NCBI RefSeq assembly: GCF_000497755.1
Contig: NZ_AYOD01000011.1
Location: 77,741-141,740, forward strand
Direction: 5' to 3'
Length of the DNA: 64,000 bases
Origin: Aliihoeflea sp. 2WW
Lineage (GTDB): Bacteria > Pseudomonadota > Alphaproteobacteria > Rhizobiales > Rhizobiaceae
The notes under the pieces were generated by a model. That model did no database searches. It saw only the letters and a list, made by a program, of their open reading frames with translations, and was not told the origin of the DNA. Shown piece by piece: positions 29,842 to 38,566 of the stretch. Both the position numbers and the translations under genes were made by a program. Within the stretch, counting starts at the first letter, position 1, and each line of letters opens with the position of its first letter.

Positions 29842-31035
29842 TTACTGGACGAGCGAGCAGCCGCCGTCCTCGAGCGGACGGAACGCCTGTGCGGCCGGGG
29901 TCGTCGAGACGGTCTCGTAGTAGTCCCACGGGCCTTCCGACTCGTCCGGCGACTTGACGCGGAACAGGTAGGAATCGTGGATCTTGCGACCGTCGGCGCG
30001 GATTTCACCCTGGCCGAAGAGCGGATCGTCGGTCGGCAGTTCCTTCATCTTGGCGACGACGTCCTGCGCGCCCTTGTCGCCGACAGCTTCGACGGCCTTC
30101 AGATAGTGCAGGATGCTGGCATAGACGCCGGCCTGAACCATCGAGGGCTTCTTGCCGTTCTCTTCCTCGAAGCGAGCCGACCATTCGCGGGTCTGGTCGT
30201 TGAGGTCCCAGTAGAAGCTCTCGGTGAGCAGGAGGCCCTGCGCGACGTCGAGGCCGAGCGCATGGATGTCGTTGATGAAGACGAGCAGGCCGGCAAGCGA
30301 CTGGCCGCCCTGGGTGATGCCGAATTCGGAAGCCTGCTTGATCGAGTTGATCGTGTCGCCGCCGGCATTGGCAAGGCCGATGACCTTGGCGCCCGACGAC
30401 TGTGCCTGGAGCAGGAAGGACGAGAAGTCCGTGCCCGGGAACGGCGTGCGAACGGTGCCGACGATCGTGCCGCCGGCGCCTTCCACGACGGCCGAGGTGT
30501 CGCGCTCGAGCGCATGGCCGAAGGCGTAGTCGGCGGTCACGAAGAACCAGGAATCGCCACCGTTTTCGACGACGGCGCGGCCCGTACCGTTGGCGAGCTG
30601 CCAGGTGTCATAGGTCCAGTGGATGGTGTTCGGCGAGCAGGCCGAACCGGTGAGGTCCGACGAGGCGGCGCCCGAATTCAGGAAGACCTTGTCGGATTCG
30701 CGCGTGATGTCGTTGACGGCGAGCGCGACCGAGGAGGTCGGGACGTCGACGATAACGTCGACATTTTCCTGATCGTACCACTGGCGGGCGATCGTCGAGC
30801 CCACGTCCGGCTTGTTCTGGTGATCGGCCGAGACGATCTCGACATTGATCCCCTTGCTTTCGGCGTCGAAGTCCTCGACCGCCATACGGGCGGCCACGAC
30901 AGAGCCTTCGCCGGCGATGTCGGCATAGATGCCGGAACGGTCGTTCATGACGCCGATCTTGATGTCGACGGCATAGGCCGGCGCGGCGAAGACCGCGGCG
31001 GCGATCGATCCGAGAAGAATCGTCTTCAGTTTCAT
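29842..31035 (-). CDS. Periplasmic substrate-binding protein of the liv ABC importer
   Basis: A 397-residue type I periplasmic binding protein (Peripla_BP_6). Residues 1-22 are a Sec signal peptide ending AAPAYA before VDIKIGVMNDRSGIYADIAGEGS, the usual first strand of the family. ATG 31035 has GGAGGAG upstream and removes six unlikely residues. The gene sits between livF and livH, giving the order livG-livF-binding protein-livH-livM. Ligand could be branched-chain or other amino acids, amides or aromatic acids; nothing visible decides this. Confidence 0.92.
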   Translation of the reverse strand: MKLKTILLGSIAAAVFAAPAYAVDIKIGVMNDRSGIYADIAGEGSVVAARMAVEDFDAESKGINVEIVSADHQNKPDVGSTIARQWYDQENVDVIVDVPTSSVALAVNDITRESDKVFLNSGAASSDLTGSACSPNTIHWTYDTWQLANGTGRAVVENGGDSWFFVTADYAFGHALERDTSAVVEGAGGTIVGTVRTPFPGTDFSSFLLQAQSSGAKVIGLANAGGDTINSIKQASEFGITQGGQSLAGLLVFINDIHALGLDVAQGLLLTESFYWDLNDQTREWSARFEEENGKKPSMVQAGVYASILHYLKAVEAVGDKGAQDVVAKMKELPTDDPLFGQGEIRADGRKIHDSYLFRVKSPDESEGPWDYYETVSTTPAAQAFRPLEDGGCSLVQ

Positions 31036-31080
31036 GTCCTCACTCCTCCACATGCGACGCTTGCGAGCGCCTTTCCTCAG

Positions 31081-31827
31081 TCAGACGCCCAGATAGGCGT
31101 GCAGTTTCTCGATGTTGGCATCGAGTTCGTCGTTCAGGATCTGGTCGACGACCTTGCCCTGCTCGACGACGAAATGGCGGTCCGCGACGGTCGAGGCGAA
31201 CCGGAAATTCTGTTCGACCAGAACGATGGTGAAGCCCTCCTGCTTCAGCCGCGCGATGGTCTTGCCGATCTGCTGGATGATGACCGGGGCAAGGCCCTCG
31301 GTCGGCTCGTCGAGCAGCAACGTCTTGGCGCCCGTCCGCAGGATGCGTCCGATCGCCAGCATCTGCTGCTCGCCGCCGGATAGCTTCGTGCCCTGAGAGT
31401 TCAGGCGCTCCTTCAGGTTCGGGAACAGTTCGAAGATGCGATCGACCGTCATGCCGCCGGTCTTGACCTGCGGCGGCAGCATCAAATTCTCCTCGACGGA
31501 GAGCGAGGAGAAGATGCCGCGCTCTTCGGGGCAATAGGCGATGCCGGCGCGCGCGATGGTGCGTGCGGGCAGCTTGATCGTCTCGCGGCCCTCGAAGGTC
31601 ACCGATCCGGTGCGCTTGGGCAGGATGCCCATGATCGCCTTCAGCGTCGTGGTCTTGCCGGCGCCGTTGCGGCCCAGGAGCGTGACCACTTCGCCCGGCT
31701 TCACGTCGAAATTGATGCCGTGCAAGGCATGGCTTTCGCCGTACCAGGCGTTGAGGTCGCGGACGGCGAGAAGCGGCGCTGAGGTCGACTGTACCGCGGG
31801 CTTTGCGGCCTGGGCTGCATCATGCAT
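31081..31827 (-). CDS. livF: Liv-type ABC transporter ATPase LivF
   Basis: A 248-residue ATPase. Walker A is GRNGAGKT, the signature is LSGGEQQ, and Walker B is LLLDEPTEGLAP, which is typical for LivF. A Lys/Ala/Ser-rich N-terminal tail of about 18 residues precedes LLAVRDLNAWYGESHAL. ATG 31827 overlaps the livG stop by 8 bases. The downstream binding-protein gene starts 45 bases after its stop. Confidence 0.93.
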   Translation of the reverse strand: MHDAAQAAKPAVQSTSAPLLAVRDLNAWYGESHALHGINFDVKPGEVVTLLGRNGAGKTTTLKAIMGILPKRTGSVTFEGRETIKLPARTIARAGIAYCPEERGIFSSLSVEENLMLPPQVKTGGMTVDRIFELFPNLKERLNSQGTKLSGGEQQMLAIGRILRTGAKTLLLDEPTEGLAPVIIQQIGKTIARLKQEGFTIVLVEQNFRFASTVADRHFVVEQGKVVDQILNDELDANIEKLHAYLGV

Positions 31828-32575
31828 GGCCGGCTCCGATATAGGCTTCGACCACGCGCGGGTCCTTGGAAACGGTGGCGTAGTCGCCTTCGGCAAGCAC
31901 CTTGCCGCGGGCGAGCACCGTGATCGTGTCCGACAGCGAGGCGACGACCGACAGATTGTGCTCGACCATCAGCACCGTCCGGTTGGCCGAGATGCGCTTG
32001 ATCAGCGCCGCGATGCGCTCGACATCCTCGTGGCCCATTCCGGCCATCGGCTCGTCGAGAAGCAGCATTTCCGGATCGAGCGCGAGTGTCGTCGCGATTT
32101 CGAGCGCGCGCTTGCGTCCGTAGGAGAGTTCGCCGGCGAACGTGTCGGCGAATTCGGAAAGGCCGACATCGGCCAGAAGCTCGTGAGCGCGGTCGTCATA
32201 GTCCGTCAGGACTTTCTCGGAGCGCCAGAAATCGTACGAGTCGCCGCGTTTGCGCTGGAGCGCGATGCGGACGTTCTCCATCGCCGTCAGGTTCGGGAAC
32301 ACCGCTGAAATCTGGAACGAGCGCACCAGACCCAGCCGCGCAATGTCGGCCGGCGACATCGAAGTGATGTCCTCGCCCTTGTAGGTGATCTGGCCGCGCG
32401 AAGGCGACAGGAACTTGGTCAGGAGATTGAAGCAAGTGGTCTTGCCGGCCCCGTTGGGACCGATGAGCGCGTGAATCGTGCCCCGCTTCACGCTCAGATC
32501 GACGCCTTCCACGGCGAAGAAGCCCTTGAACTCCTTCGTCAGGTCGCGCGCCGACAGAATGATACTGTCAGTCAT
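31820..32575 (-). CDS. livG: Liv-type ABC transporter ATPase LivG
   Basis: A 251-residue ATPase. Walker A is GPNGAGKT, the signature region reads LSYGRKRALEIA (the variant usual in LivG), and Walker B is MLLLDEPMAGM. ATG 32575 has AGGAGGAAC about 8 bases upstream, which supports the start; further upstream codons are unlike the family. It is the first gene of the liv operon. The 255 bases upstream (32576-32830) hold no gene; I could not pick out a convincing promoter there. Confidence 0.93.
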   Translation of the reverse strand: MTDSIILSARDLTKEFKGFFAVEGVDLSVKRGTIHALIGPNGAGKTTCFNLLTKFLSPSRGQITYKGEDITSMSPADIARLGLVRSFQISAVFPNLTAMENVRIALQRKRGDSYDFWRSEKVLTDYDDRAHELLADVGLSEFADTFAGELSYGRKRALEIATTLALDPEMLLLDEPMAGMGHEDVERIAALIKRISANRTVLMVEHNLSVVASLSDTITVLARGKVLAEGDYATVSKDPRVVEAYIGAGHA

Positions 32576-32830
32576 GCGTATATGTTCCTCCTCGGCACCC
32601 GTGCGAGCGTTGCGTGGTTTGTTGCCGGGCTCTCCCATGGCCCACCATCGCACCGCCCTTGGTCCAGGCGCTTGTCGTTGCCGCATGAATGCACGCCGGC
32701 GCGGCAGATGCAAGTTCGTAGAAATACGCTGCCTTGCACCGCACAAAGCCTTGCAAAATCAGTCGTTTCAGCCTTCGCAAGCGCGAATTCTACGACTTAA
32801 GTCTAAGATTCTTTTCGCGGTGACCATTGG

Positions 32831-33541
32831 TCAGATCGCGCTCTGGTTGACGCGCCTTGACACCTCTTCAACCGTCTCGACGCGTTCCGAATACCGGTCG
32901 GTGAGGTAGTCGGTGCGGCCACGCAGAAGAAGCGTGAATTTAACCAGTTCCTCCATCACGTCGACGACCCGGTCGTAATAGGAGGACGGGCGCATGCGGC
33001 CGGCATCGTCGAACTCGTTGAACGCCTTGGCGACGGAGGACTGGTTGGGGATCGTAACCATGCGCATCCAGCGGCCCAGGATGCGTAACTGGTTGAGCGC
33101 GTTGAAGCTTTGAGACCCGCCACAGACCTGCATCAGCGCGAGCGTGCGGCCCTGCGTCGGCCGCATGCCACCCAGTGAGAGCGGCAGCCAGTCGATCTGG
33201 GCCTTCATGATGCCGGTCATGGCGCCATGTCGTTCGGGCGAGCACCAGACATGCGCTTCGGACCACATGGACAATTCGCGCAGTTCGCGAACCTTCGCGT
33301 GGTCGGCACTGTCGGCGTCGGGCAAGGGAAGCCCGCGCGGGTCGAAAATCTTCACCTCGGCGCCCAGCGCTTCGAGAAGGCGCGCAGCTTCGAGGGTCAG
33401 GAACCGCGAATAGGAGCGGTCGCGCAGCGAGCCGTAAAGCATCAGGACACGCGGCTTATGCGTCGCATGGTCCTGCGCAAAGAGTACTTCACGGTTGAGC
33501 GGGCGGAATGCGTCGGGGCGCAAGGCTGGAAAGTCGGTCAT
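32831..33541 (-). CDS. arsH: ArsH, NADPH-dependent FMN reductase of the arsenic operon
   Basis: A 236-residue flavodoxin-fold protein. The phosphate-binding loop is [11 protein letters not shown], and [23 protein letters not shown] and [24 protein letters not shown] are diagnostic of ArsH. Family members reduce FMN with NADPH and in several bacteria oxidise trivalent organoarsenicals. It is the last gene of the ars operon and starts one base after the arsC stop. Length is normal for the family. Confidence 0.94.
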   Translation of the reverse strand: MTDFPALRPDAFRPLNREVLFAQDHATHKPRVLMLYGSLRDRSYSRFLTLEAARLLEALGAEVKIFDPRGLPLPDADSADHAKVRELRELSMWSEAHVWCSPERHGAMTGIMKAQIDWLPLSLGGMRPTQGRTLALMQVCGGSQSFNALNQLRILGRWMRMVTIPNQSSVAKAFNEFDDAGRMRPSSYYDRVVDVMEELVKFTLLLRGRTDYLTDRYSERVETVEEVSRRVNQSAI

Positions 33542-33542
33542 G

Positions 33543-33947
33543 TCAGCCCGTCTTTACGACCTCGCCGTCCTCCTTGACGAAATCCTCGGCGAGCGGGCTC
33601 GGCAGGATATCGAGCACGCGTTCGGATGGCCGGCAAAGGCGGGTTCCTTTCGGCGTATCGACGATGGGGCGGTTGATGAGGATCGGATGCGCGAGCATGA
33701 AGTCGACGAGGTCGCCATCGCTCCATCGGTCTTCGGCGAGGCCGAGCTCGCCGTAGGGCGTACCCTTCTCGCGCAGGAGTTCGCGCGGCGACAAGCCCAT
33801 CGCGTCGATCAGTTCGACGAGGCGCTCACGCGAAGGCGGGGCCTTCAGATATTCGACGACGACTGGCTCCTCGCCCGAGGCGCGGATCATCTCCAGCGTG
33901 TTGCGCGAGGTTCCGCAGGCGGGATTGTGGTAGATCGTGATGGTCAT
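33543..33947 (-). CDS. arsC: Arsenate reductase, glutaredoxin-dependent type
   Basis: A 134-residue ArsC of the plasmid R773 / Spx-like fold. The active-site Cys11 is in [12 protein letters not shown], and the conserved Arg residues appear in ILINRPIV and TRLCRPSE. It reduces arsenate to arsenite using glutathione and glutaredoxin. It is placed between acr3 (10 bases upstream) and arsH (1 base downstream). A second, unrelated arsenate reductase is in the same operon. Confidence 0.94.
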   Translation of the reverse strand: MTITIYHNPACGTSRNTLEMIRASGEEPVVVEYLKAPPSRERLVELIDAMGLSPRELLREKGTPYGELGLAEDRWSDGDLVDFMLAHPILINRPIVDTPKGTRLCRPSERVLDILPSPLAEDFVKEDGEVVKTG

Positions 33948-33957
33948 TGCAGACTCC

Positions 33958-35025
33958 TTACGAAAACCAGTGGCGGGTTCGGTTGGCGAAGGCGACCAGC
34001 GACAGCATCACCGGCACCTCGACCAGAACGCCGACGACGGTCGCGAGCGCGGCACCCGAATTCAGGCCGAAAAGGCCGATGGCGACCGCCACGGCGAGTT
34101 CGAAGAAGTTGGACGTACCGATCAGCGCACAGGGTGCGGCGACATTGAACGGCACCTTCCAGGCGCGCGCGGCGAAATAGGCGAGGAAGAAGATGCCGTA
34201 GGACTGGATCAGGAGCGGAATGGCGATCAGTACGATGACCAGCGGATTGGTAAGGATCACATTGCCCTGGAAGGCGAAGAGCAGGACGACCGTCGCGATC
34301 AGGCCGACGACCGAGGCCGGCTTCAGCTTTGCCGTGAACGCGGATACCGCAGCCTCTCCACCGCGCCCGTTCGCCCTGCCTATCAGCCAGGCACGCACGA
34401 GTGCGCCGGCCACGAGCGGGATGACGATGTAGAGTGCTACCGACAGGAGCAGGGTTTCCCACGGCACCACGATGTCGGTGACGCCAAGGAGCAGCGCGAC
34501 GATGGGGGCGAAGGCGAAGACCATGATGATGTCGTTCACCGAGACCTGAACCAGCGTGTAGTTCGGGTCGCCGCGCGTCATCTGGCTCCAGACGAACACC
34601 ATCGCCGTGCAGGGTGCGGCGCCGAGCAGGATCAGGCCGGCGATATATTGCTGGGCGTCGGCCGGGTCGATCAGCGGTGCGAAGAGATATTCGAAGAAAA
34701 GAACGGCCAGGGCCGCCATGGTGAAGGGCTTCACCAGCCAGTTGACGACGACGGTCAGCACGAGGCCCTTCGGCTTGTCGCCGACATGGCGCAGGCTGGC
34801 GAAATCGACATTGACCATCATCGGGAACACCATCGCCCAGATGAGGATGGCGACCGGCAGGTTGACCGAGGCGATCTCGAGACCTGCGAGCGCGCCGACA
34901 AAACCAGGCGCAACGGCACCAAGGGCGATGCCGGCGACGATCGCTGCCGCGATCCAGGCGGACAGCCATTTTTCGAAAAAGCCGATGCCCGCGGGCGCCG
35001 GCACGCTCAAACTCTCATGCGTCAT
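33958..35025 (-). CDS. acr3: ACR3-family arsenite efflux permease
   Basis: A 355-residue inner-membrane carrier with ten predicted helices. The conserved Cys139 lies in [16 protein letters not shown], and the conserved Glu is in [16 protein letters not shown]. Family members export arsenite driven by the proton gradient. It is located 12 bases after the upstream arsenate reductase and 10 bases before the next one. The function is well supported by motifs and by the operon. Confidence 0.95.
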   Translation of the reverse strand: MTHESLSVPAPAGIGFFEKWLSAWIAAAIVAGIALGAVAPGFVGALAGLEIASVNLPVAILIWAMVFPMMVNVDFASLRHVGDKPKGLVLTVVVNWLVKPFTMAALAVLFFEYLFAPLIDPADAQQYIAGLILLGAAPCTAMVFVWSQMTRGDPNYTLVQVSVNDIIMVFAFAPIVALLLGVTDIVVPWETLLLSVALYIVIPLVAGALVRAWLIGRANGRGGEAAVSAFTAKLKPASVVGLIATVVLLFAFQGNVILTNPLVIVLIAIPLLIQSYGIFFLAYFAARAWKVPFNVAAPCALIGTSNFFELAVAVAIGLFGLNSGAALATVVGVLVEVPVMLSLVAFANRTRHWFS

Positions 35026-35037
35026 CAGGAAATCCGT

Positions 35038-35547
35038 TCAGGCGAGCGCGTCGCCGCTTTGGCCGATCTCGTCCAGCCGGCGCTTCAGCGCGAGCCGGTC
35101 GACAGCCTCGAGGGGAAGTGCGGTGAAGACCGATATGCGGTTTGCCAGCATGCGGTAGGCTTCGGCGAAGGCGAGATGCCGCTCCGCTTCCGTCCCGTCC
35201 GCGCGTGCCGGGTCGGGCACGCCCCAATGCGCCGTCATCGGGTGACCGGGCCATATCGGGCATGTCTCCCCGGCAGCGTCGTCGCAGACCGTGAAGATGA
35301 AATCCATCTGCGGCGCGCCGGGCTCTGCGAATTCGTCCCAGCTCTTGGAGCGTGCGAAGCCGGTGTCGATCTTCATGCTCGAAAGCAGGTCGAGCGCGAA
35401 GGGGTGAACTGTGCTGCGCGGATACGATCCGGCCGAATAGGCGCGGAAGCGATCGCCGCCCAGAGTGTTGAGGATCGCCTCGGCGAGAATGGAGCGGGCC
35501 GAGTTCGCCGTGCACAGAAACAGGACATTGTAGGATCGGTCGGTCAT
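35038..35547 (-). CDS. arsC: Arsenate reductase, LMW-phosphatase fold (thioredoxin-coupled type)
   Basis: A 169-residue protein with the P-loop LCTANSARS (Cys12-x5-Arg18) near the N-terminus, as in low-molecular-weight protein phosphatases and ArsC of pI258 type. Two further cysteines (Cys88 in TVCDD, Cys96 in ETCPIWPG) are placed as expected for the disulfide relay that is reset by thioredoxin. This makes it mechanistically different from the glutaredoxin-type ArsC downstream. The first structural gene after arsR (12-base gap). Confidence 0.93.
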   Translation of the reverse strand: MTDRSYNVLFLCTANSARSILAEAILNTLGGDRFRAYSAGSYPRSTVHPFALDLLSSMKIDTGFARSKSWDEFAEPGAPQMDFIFTVCDDAAGETCPIWPGHPMTAHWGVPDPARADGTEAERHLAFAEAYRMLANRISVFTALPLEAVDRLALKRRLDEIGQSGDALA

Positions 35548-35559
35548 CTCATCCCTCCT

Positions 35560-35892
35560 TCAGCATTTGCACACGATGGCGTCGAGGACGGGCCGGCAGA
35601 TTTCGGGCTCCCCCTGGCAGCAGTCTTCCATGAGGTAGGCCATCAGGTCGCGAAATCCGGTCATGTCGGCGAAATAGCGAATGACGCGGCTTTCTCGCTG
35701 AGACCGGACGAGGCCGGCCGCCGTCAGGATCTTCAGATGCGCCGAAATCGTATTCTGCACCGCCCCGAGCCGCTCCGCGATCTCGCCGGCGGGAATTCCC
35801 GCCGTGCCCGCGCGCACCAAAAGGCGAAAGACATCGAGCCGCGTTTCCTGGCCGAGCGCGGCCAAGGCCGCCAGCGATCGAAACTTATCCAT
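35560..35892 (-). CDS. arsR: ArsR-family arsenic-responsive repressor
   Basis: A 110-residue winged-helix repressor; the recognition helix region is AVQNTISAHLKILTAAGLVRS. Five cysteines lie at the C-terminus (Cys91, Cys92, Cys99, Cys108, Cys110), resembling the C-terminal As(III) site of the Acidithiobacillus ferrooxidans type and not the N-terminal helix site of R773 ArsR. ATG 35892 is chosen because GAAGGA lies 7 bases upstream and because the family begins near here. The start codon falls inside the predicted operator, so it probably represses its own operon. First gene of the ars operon. Confidence 0.94.
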   Translation of the reverse strand: MDKFRSLAALAALGQETRLDVFRLLVRAGTAGIPAGEIAERLGAVQNTISAHLKILTAAGLVRSQRESRVIRYFADMTGFRDLMAYLMEDCCQGEPEICRPVLDAIVCKC

Positions 35893-35915
35893 ATATCCAT
35901 CCTTCTCGATATATG
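35890..35915. promoter_or_regulatory. Predicted ArsR operator overlapping the arsR start codon
   Basis: Perfect 8-bp inverted repeat CATATATC - 10 bases - GATATATG (35890-35897 and 35908-35915). On the minus strand the second arm ends with the arsR ATG, and the spacer contains the Shine-Dalgarno GAAGGA. Size and AT-rich arms fit ArsR/SmtB operators; binding is inferred. Confidence 0.65.
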
Positions 35916-35942
35916 CGTATTTTGAATTGCGGATGCTGTCAA
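35914..35942 (-). promoter_or_regulatory. Predicted ars operon promoter
   Basis: On the minus strand TTGACA (35942-35937) is followed after 17 bases by TACGCA (35919-35914), a poor -10. The predicted transcript start would fall within the ArsR operator, giving a leader of only about 15 bases. Confidence 0.45.
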
Positions 35943-35992
35943 TCGGCCAATCGCGGCTGGACAAGACTGCCGCGACACGCGAGACATCGGAT

Positions 35993-37120
35993 ATGGACGA
36001 CATCGCAAGACCTCCGACGCCTGCCCGGAAAATGACGCGCGCCTCACTCGGCTGGCGAACGGCGACCGTCGCGGGCGTCGTTTTGGCGATCGGGCTTTGC
36101 CTGTTCCTCATCATCTACGCGTCGAGCGGCTTCCTGCTGCTCTTCGCCGGCATTCTCTTTGCGGTCTTCCTCGATGCCTTCACCACCGGGCTCGGGCGGC
36201 TCATGCCGATCCCGCGCGGCTTCAGACTGGCAATCTCGTGCCTCCTGACCAGCGCCGCCGTGATCGGATTCGTCACCAGCGTCGGCGTCACCGCCGTCTC
36301 GCAGACGCCCGACCTCATCCGCACGCTGGAGCGCGAAATCCGCGGCATCGAACAGATGTTGCAGGAATACAATGTCGTCGACGTCGTGACGGCCGAGATT
36401 ACGGATCAGGACGGCGACGAGGACGGAAACGGGAATGGCGAGACGTCGACGCGATCGAACGGCATCGCGGACTGGCTGCCCGATCCGTCAGGCCTCTTCG
36501 GGCAGGTCCGGGCGGCATTCGCGACGACTTTCGGCGTCATCGGCAATATCGGCGTGATCCTCGTCGTCGGCGTTTTCCTGGCGGCACAGCCGCAGCTCTA
36601 TCGCGACGGCGCCGTGCGCCTCGTCTCGATCGAGAGCAGGCCGCGCTTTGCCGAAGTTCTCGACGAGATCGGCGTCACGCTGCGGTTCTGGCTCATCGGC
36701 CAGTTCGTGACGATGAGCATCATCGGCGTGGTCGTCTATGCGGCGCTCGCCGCCGTCGGCATGCCGGGAGCCATTCTTCTCGGCCTGACGGCCGGCGTCC
36801 TCAACTTCATTCCCGTCCTCGGGCCCATTCTTGCCGGCATCCCCATCATCCTCGTCGCCATGTCGCAGGACTGGTGGGTGGTCGGCTATGCGCTCGGCGT
36901 CTACTGCGTCGTCCAGTTCCTCGAAGGCAACATCCTGACGCCGCTGATCCAGCGCCAGGCGGTGAGCCTGCCGCCTGCGCTGATCATGGCGTCGCTGGTC
37001 ATCATGGGGCTCTTGTTCGGCTTCGTCGGCATCATGCTGGCGACCCCGTTCGCCGCCGTCCTGATGGTGCTGGTCAAGCGGCTTTATATCGAGGATGTGC
37101 TGGGCGACAGGGCCGGCTGA
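35993..37120 (+). CDS. AI-2E family transporter (PerM/TqsA-like membrane protein)
   Basis: A 375-residue membrane protein with about seven to eight hydrophobic segments in the AI-2E exporter pattern (two helices, a long hydrophilic region, then a helical C-terminal half). GAILLGLTAGVLNFIPVLGPILAGIP and FLEGNILTPLIQRQAVSLPP are family motifs. The central hydrophilic region holds an acidic Asp/Gly/Asn run (residues 138-150). ATG 35993 is the first Met after the ars operator region. It diverges from arsR and its 3' end overlaps the convergent MATE gene by 37 bases. Substrate is unknown; family members are linked to AI-2 release or to ion antiport. Confidence 0.88.
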   Translation: MDDIARPPTPARKMTRASLGWRTATVAGVVLAIGLCLFLIIYASSGFLLLFAGILFAVFLDAFTTGLGRLMPIPRGFRLAISCLLTSAAVIGFVTSVGVTAVSQTPDLIRTLEREIRGIEQMLQEYNVVDVVTAEITDQDGDEDGNGNGETSTRSNGIADWLPDPSGLFGQVRAAFATTFGVIGNIGVILVVGVFLAAQPQLYRDGAVRLVSIESRPRFAEVLDEIGVTLRFWLIGQFVTMSIIGVVVYAALAAVGMPGAILLGLTAGVLNFIPVLGPILAGIPIILVAMSQDWWVVGYALGVYCVVQFLEGNILTPLIQRQAVSLPPALIMASLVIMGLLFGFVGIMLATPFAAVLMVLVKRLYIEDVLGDRAG

Positions 37121-38502
37121 GGCAGGAAACGTTCGCGGCCCATCCAGCGGGTGATGAAGAGCACCGCGACGACCGCGAGCCCGACCGACAGGCCGATCCA
37201 GATCCCGATACCGTCGAAGCCGAGCGGGAAGGCCAGCGCCACGCCGAGCGACATGCCGATCGCCCAGTAGCCGATCGCGGCATAGATCATCGGGACGGTC
37301 GTGTCGTGCAGTCCGCGCAACATCCCGCCGCCGACAGCCTGCGCGCCATCGACGATCTGGAACAGGGCGGCGAGCGCAAGGAAGGTGATCGCCATCTCGA
37401 TGACCGGCAGGTTGACCGGGTCGTCCATGTCGATGAAGGCCCAGATCAGCGCGCGCGGCGCAAGCAGCATGACCAGCGCCACCGCCGCCATGAAGCCGAC
37501 GCCCAGAACGAAGGCCGTCCAGCCGGCGCGCGTGATGCCGTCGCGATCGTTCGCCCCGAAGGCGCGGCCGACGCGCACCGTTGCCGCCTGCCCGAGCCCC
37601 ATCGGAACCATGAAGGTGATCGAGGCGATCTGGATCGCGATCGCGTGGGCGGCGAGCGAAATCGCATCGATCAGGCCCATGAGGAGCGCGGCGGCGTTGA
37701 ACACCGAGACTTCGAGCGCCAGGACGCCGGCGATGGGCAGGCCGAGCCGGACGAGTTCGCGGAAACGCGGCCAGTCCGCACGCCAGAAGCGGCCGAATAT
37801 CGCGTAGCGCCGAAACCGGCGATCCATCGTGACCACCAGAACCATGCCGGCGAACATCAACGTGCTCGACGCGGTGGTGGCGATGCCGGCGCCGACGATG
37901 CCGAGCGCGGGAAAGCCCAGATTGCCGAAGATCAACGCCCAGTTTGCGCCGACGTTGAAGGTCACCGCACCGACCATCACCACGAGCGCCCAGCCCGGAC
38001 GCTCCAGCGCGGAGGTGAACGAGCGCAGGACGATGTACCAGTAGAAGGGCAGCAGCGCCCATTGCAGCGCGCGCATGTAGTCGGCCGCCTGCGCCGAGAG
38101 GTCCGGGTCCTGCCCCATGGCAAGGAGGATCGCCTCGGTCTGCCAGAGCAGGAACCAGATCGGGATCGCGACGAACAGCCCGACCCACATGCCCTGCCGG
38201 ACGGTGCGGCGCACGTCGCGCACCGAACTCGACTTTCGCCCCAACTCGCGCGCCATCATCGGCGACGTGGCGAGGATCAGGCCGAGGCCGAAGATCATCG
38301 GCGCGAAATAGATATTGGAGCCGAGCGTTCCTGCGGCGAGCGCGTCGGGGCCGACCCGGCCCATCATCATGACGTCGGTCGCCGTCATCGCGGTCTGGGC
38401 GAGATTGGTCAGCACCATCGGCCAGGCCAGGAGGAGCATGGCGCGGATTTCGCCGCGCCAGGTGGACAGGGACGTCGGAACTGGCGCGGACTGAAGCATC
38501 AC
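37084..38502 (-). CDS. MATE-family multidrug/cation exporter (NorM-like)
   Basis: A 472-residue protein with twelve predicted helices and two MatE repeats. The first carries WPMVLTNLAQTAMTATDVMMMGRVG, the second RLGLPIAGVLALEVSVFNAAALLMGLI. Family members expel cationic drugs in exchange for sodium or protons. The gene shares 37 bases at its 3' end with the convergent AI-2E gene. No regulator lies beside it. Confidence 0.93.
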   Translation of the reverse strand: MMLQSAPVPTSLSTWRGEIRAMLLLAWPMVLTNLAQTAMTATDVMMMGRVGPDALAAGTLGSNIYFAPMIFGLGLILATSPMMARELGRKSSSVRDVRRTVRQGMWVGLFVAIPIWFLLWQTEAILLAMGQDPDLSAQAADYMRALQWALLPFYWYIVLRSFTSALERPGWALVVMVGAVTFNVGANWALIFGNLGFPALGIVGAGIATTASSTLMFAGMVLVVTMDRRFRRYAIFGRFWRADWPRFRELVRLGLPIAGVLALEVSVFNAAALLMGLIDAISLAAHAIAIQIASITFMVPMGLGQAATVRVGRAFGANDRDGITRAGWTAFVLGVGFMAAVALVMLLAPRALIWAFIDMDDPVNLPVIEMAITFLALAALFQIVDGAQAVGGGMLRGLHDTTVPMIYAAIGYWAIGMSLGVALAFPLGFDGIGIWIGLSVGLAVVAVLFITRWMGRERFLPQPALSPSTSSI

Positions 38503-38566
38503 GGGCCAATAACGCGATTCGCGCTAGAGGCTAGACCCACCGGCGGCAAGCCGTTGGGTCACGTCG

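Noticed and set aside
32576-32830. Possible small gene between arsH and livG
   Set aside because: Short frames here lack ribosome-binding sites and have no recognisable sequence; treated as upstream region of the liv operon.
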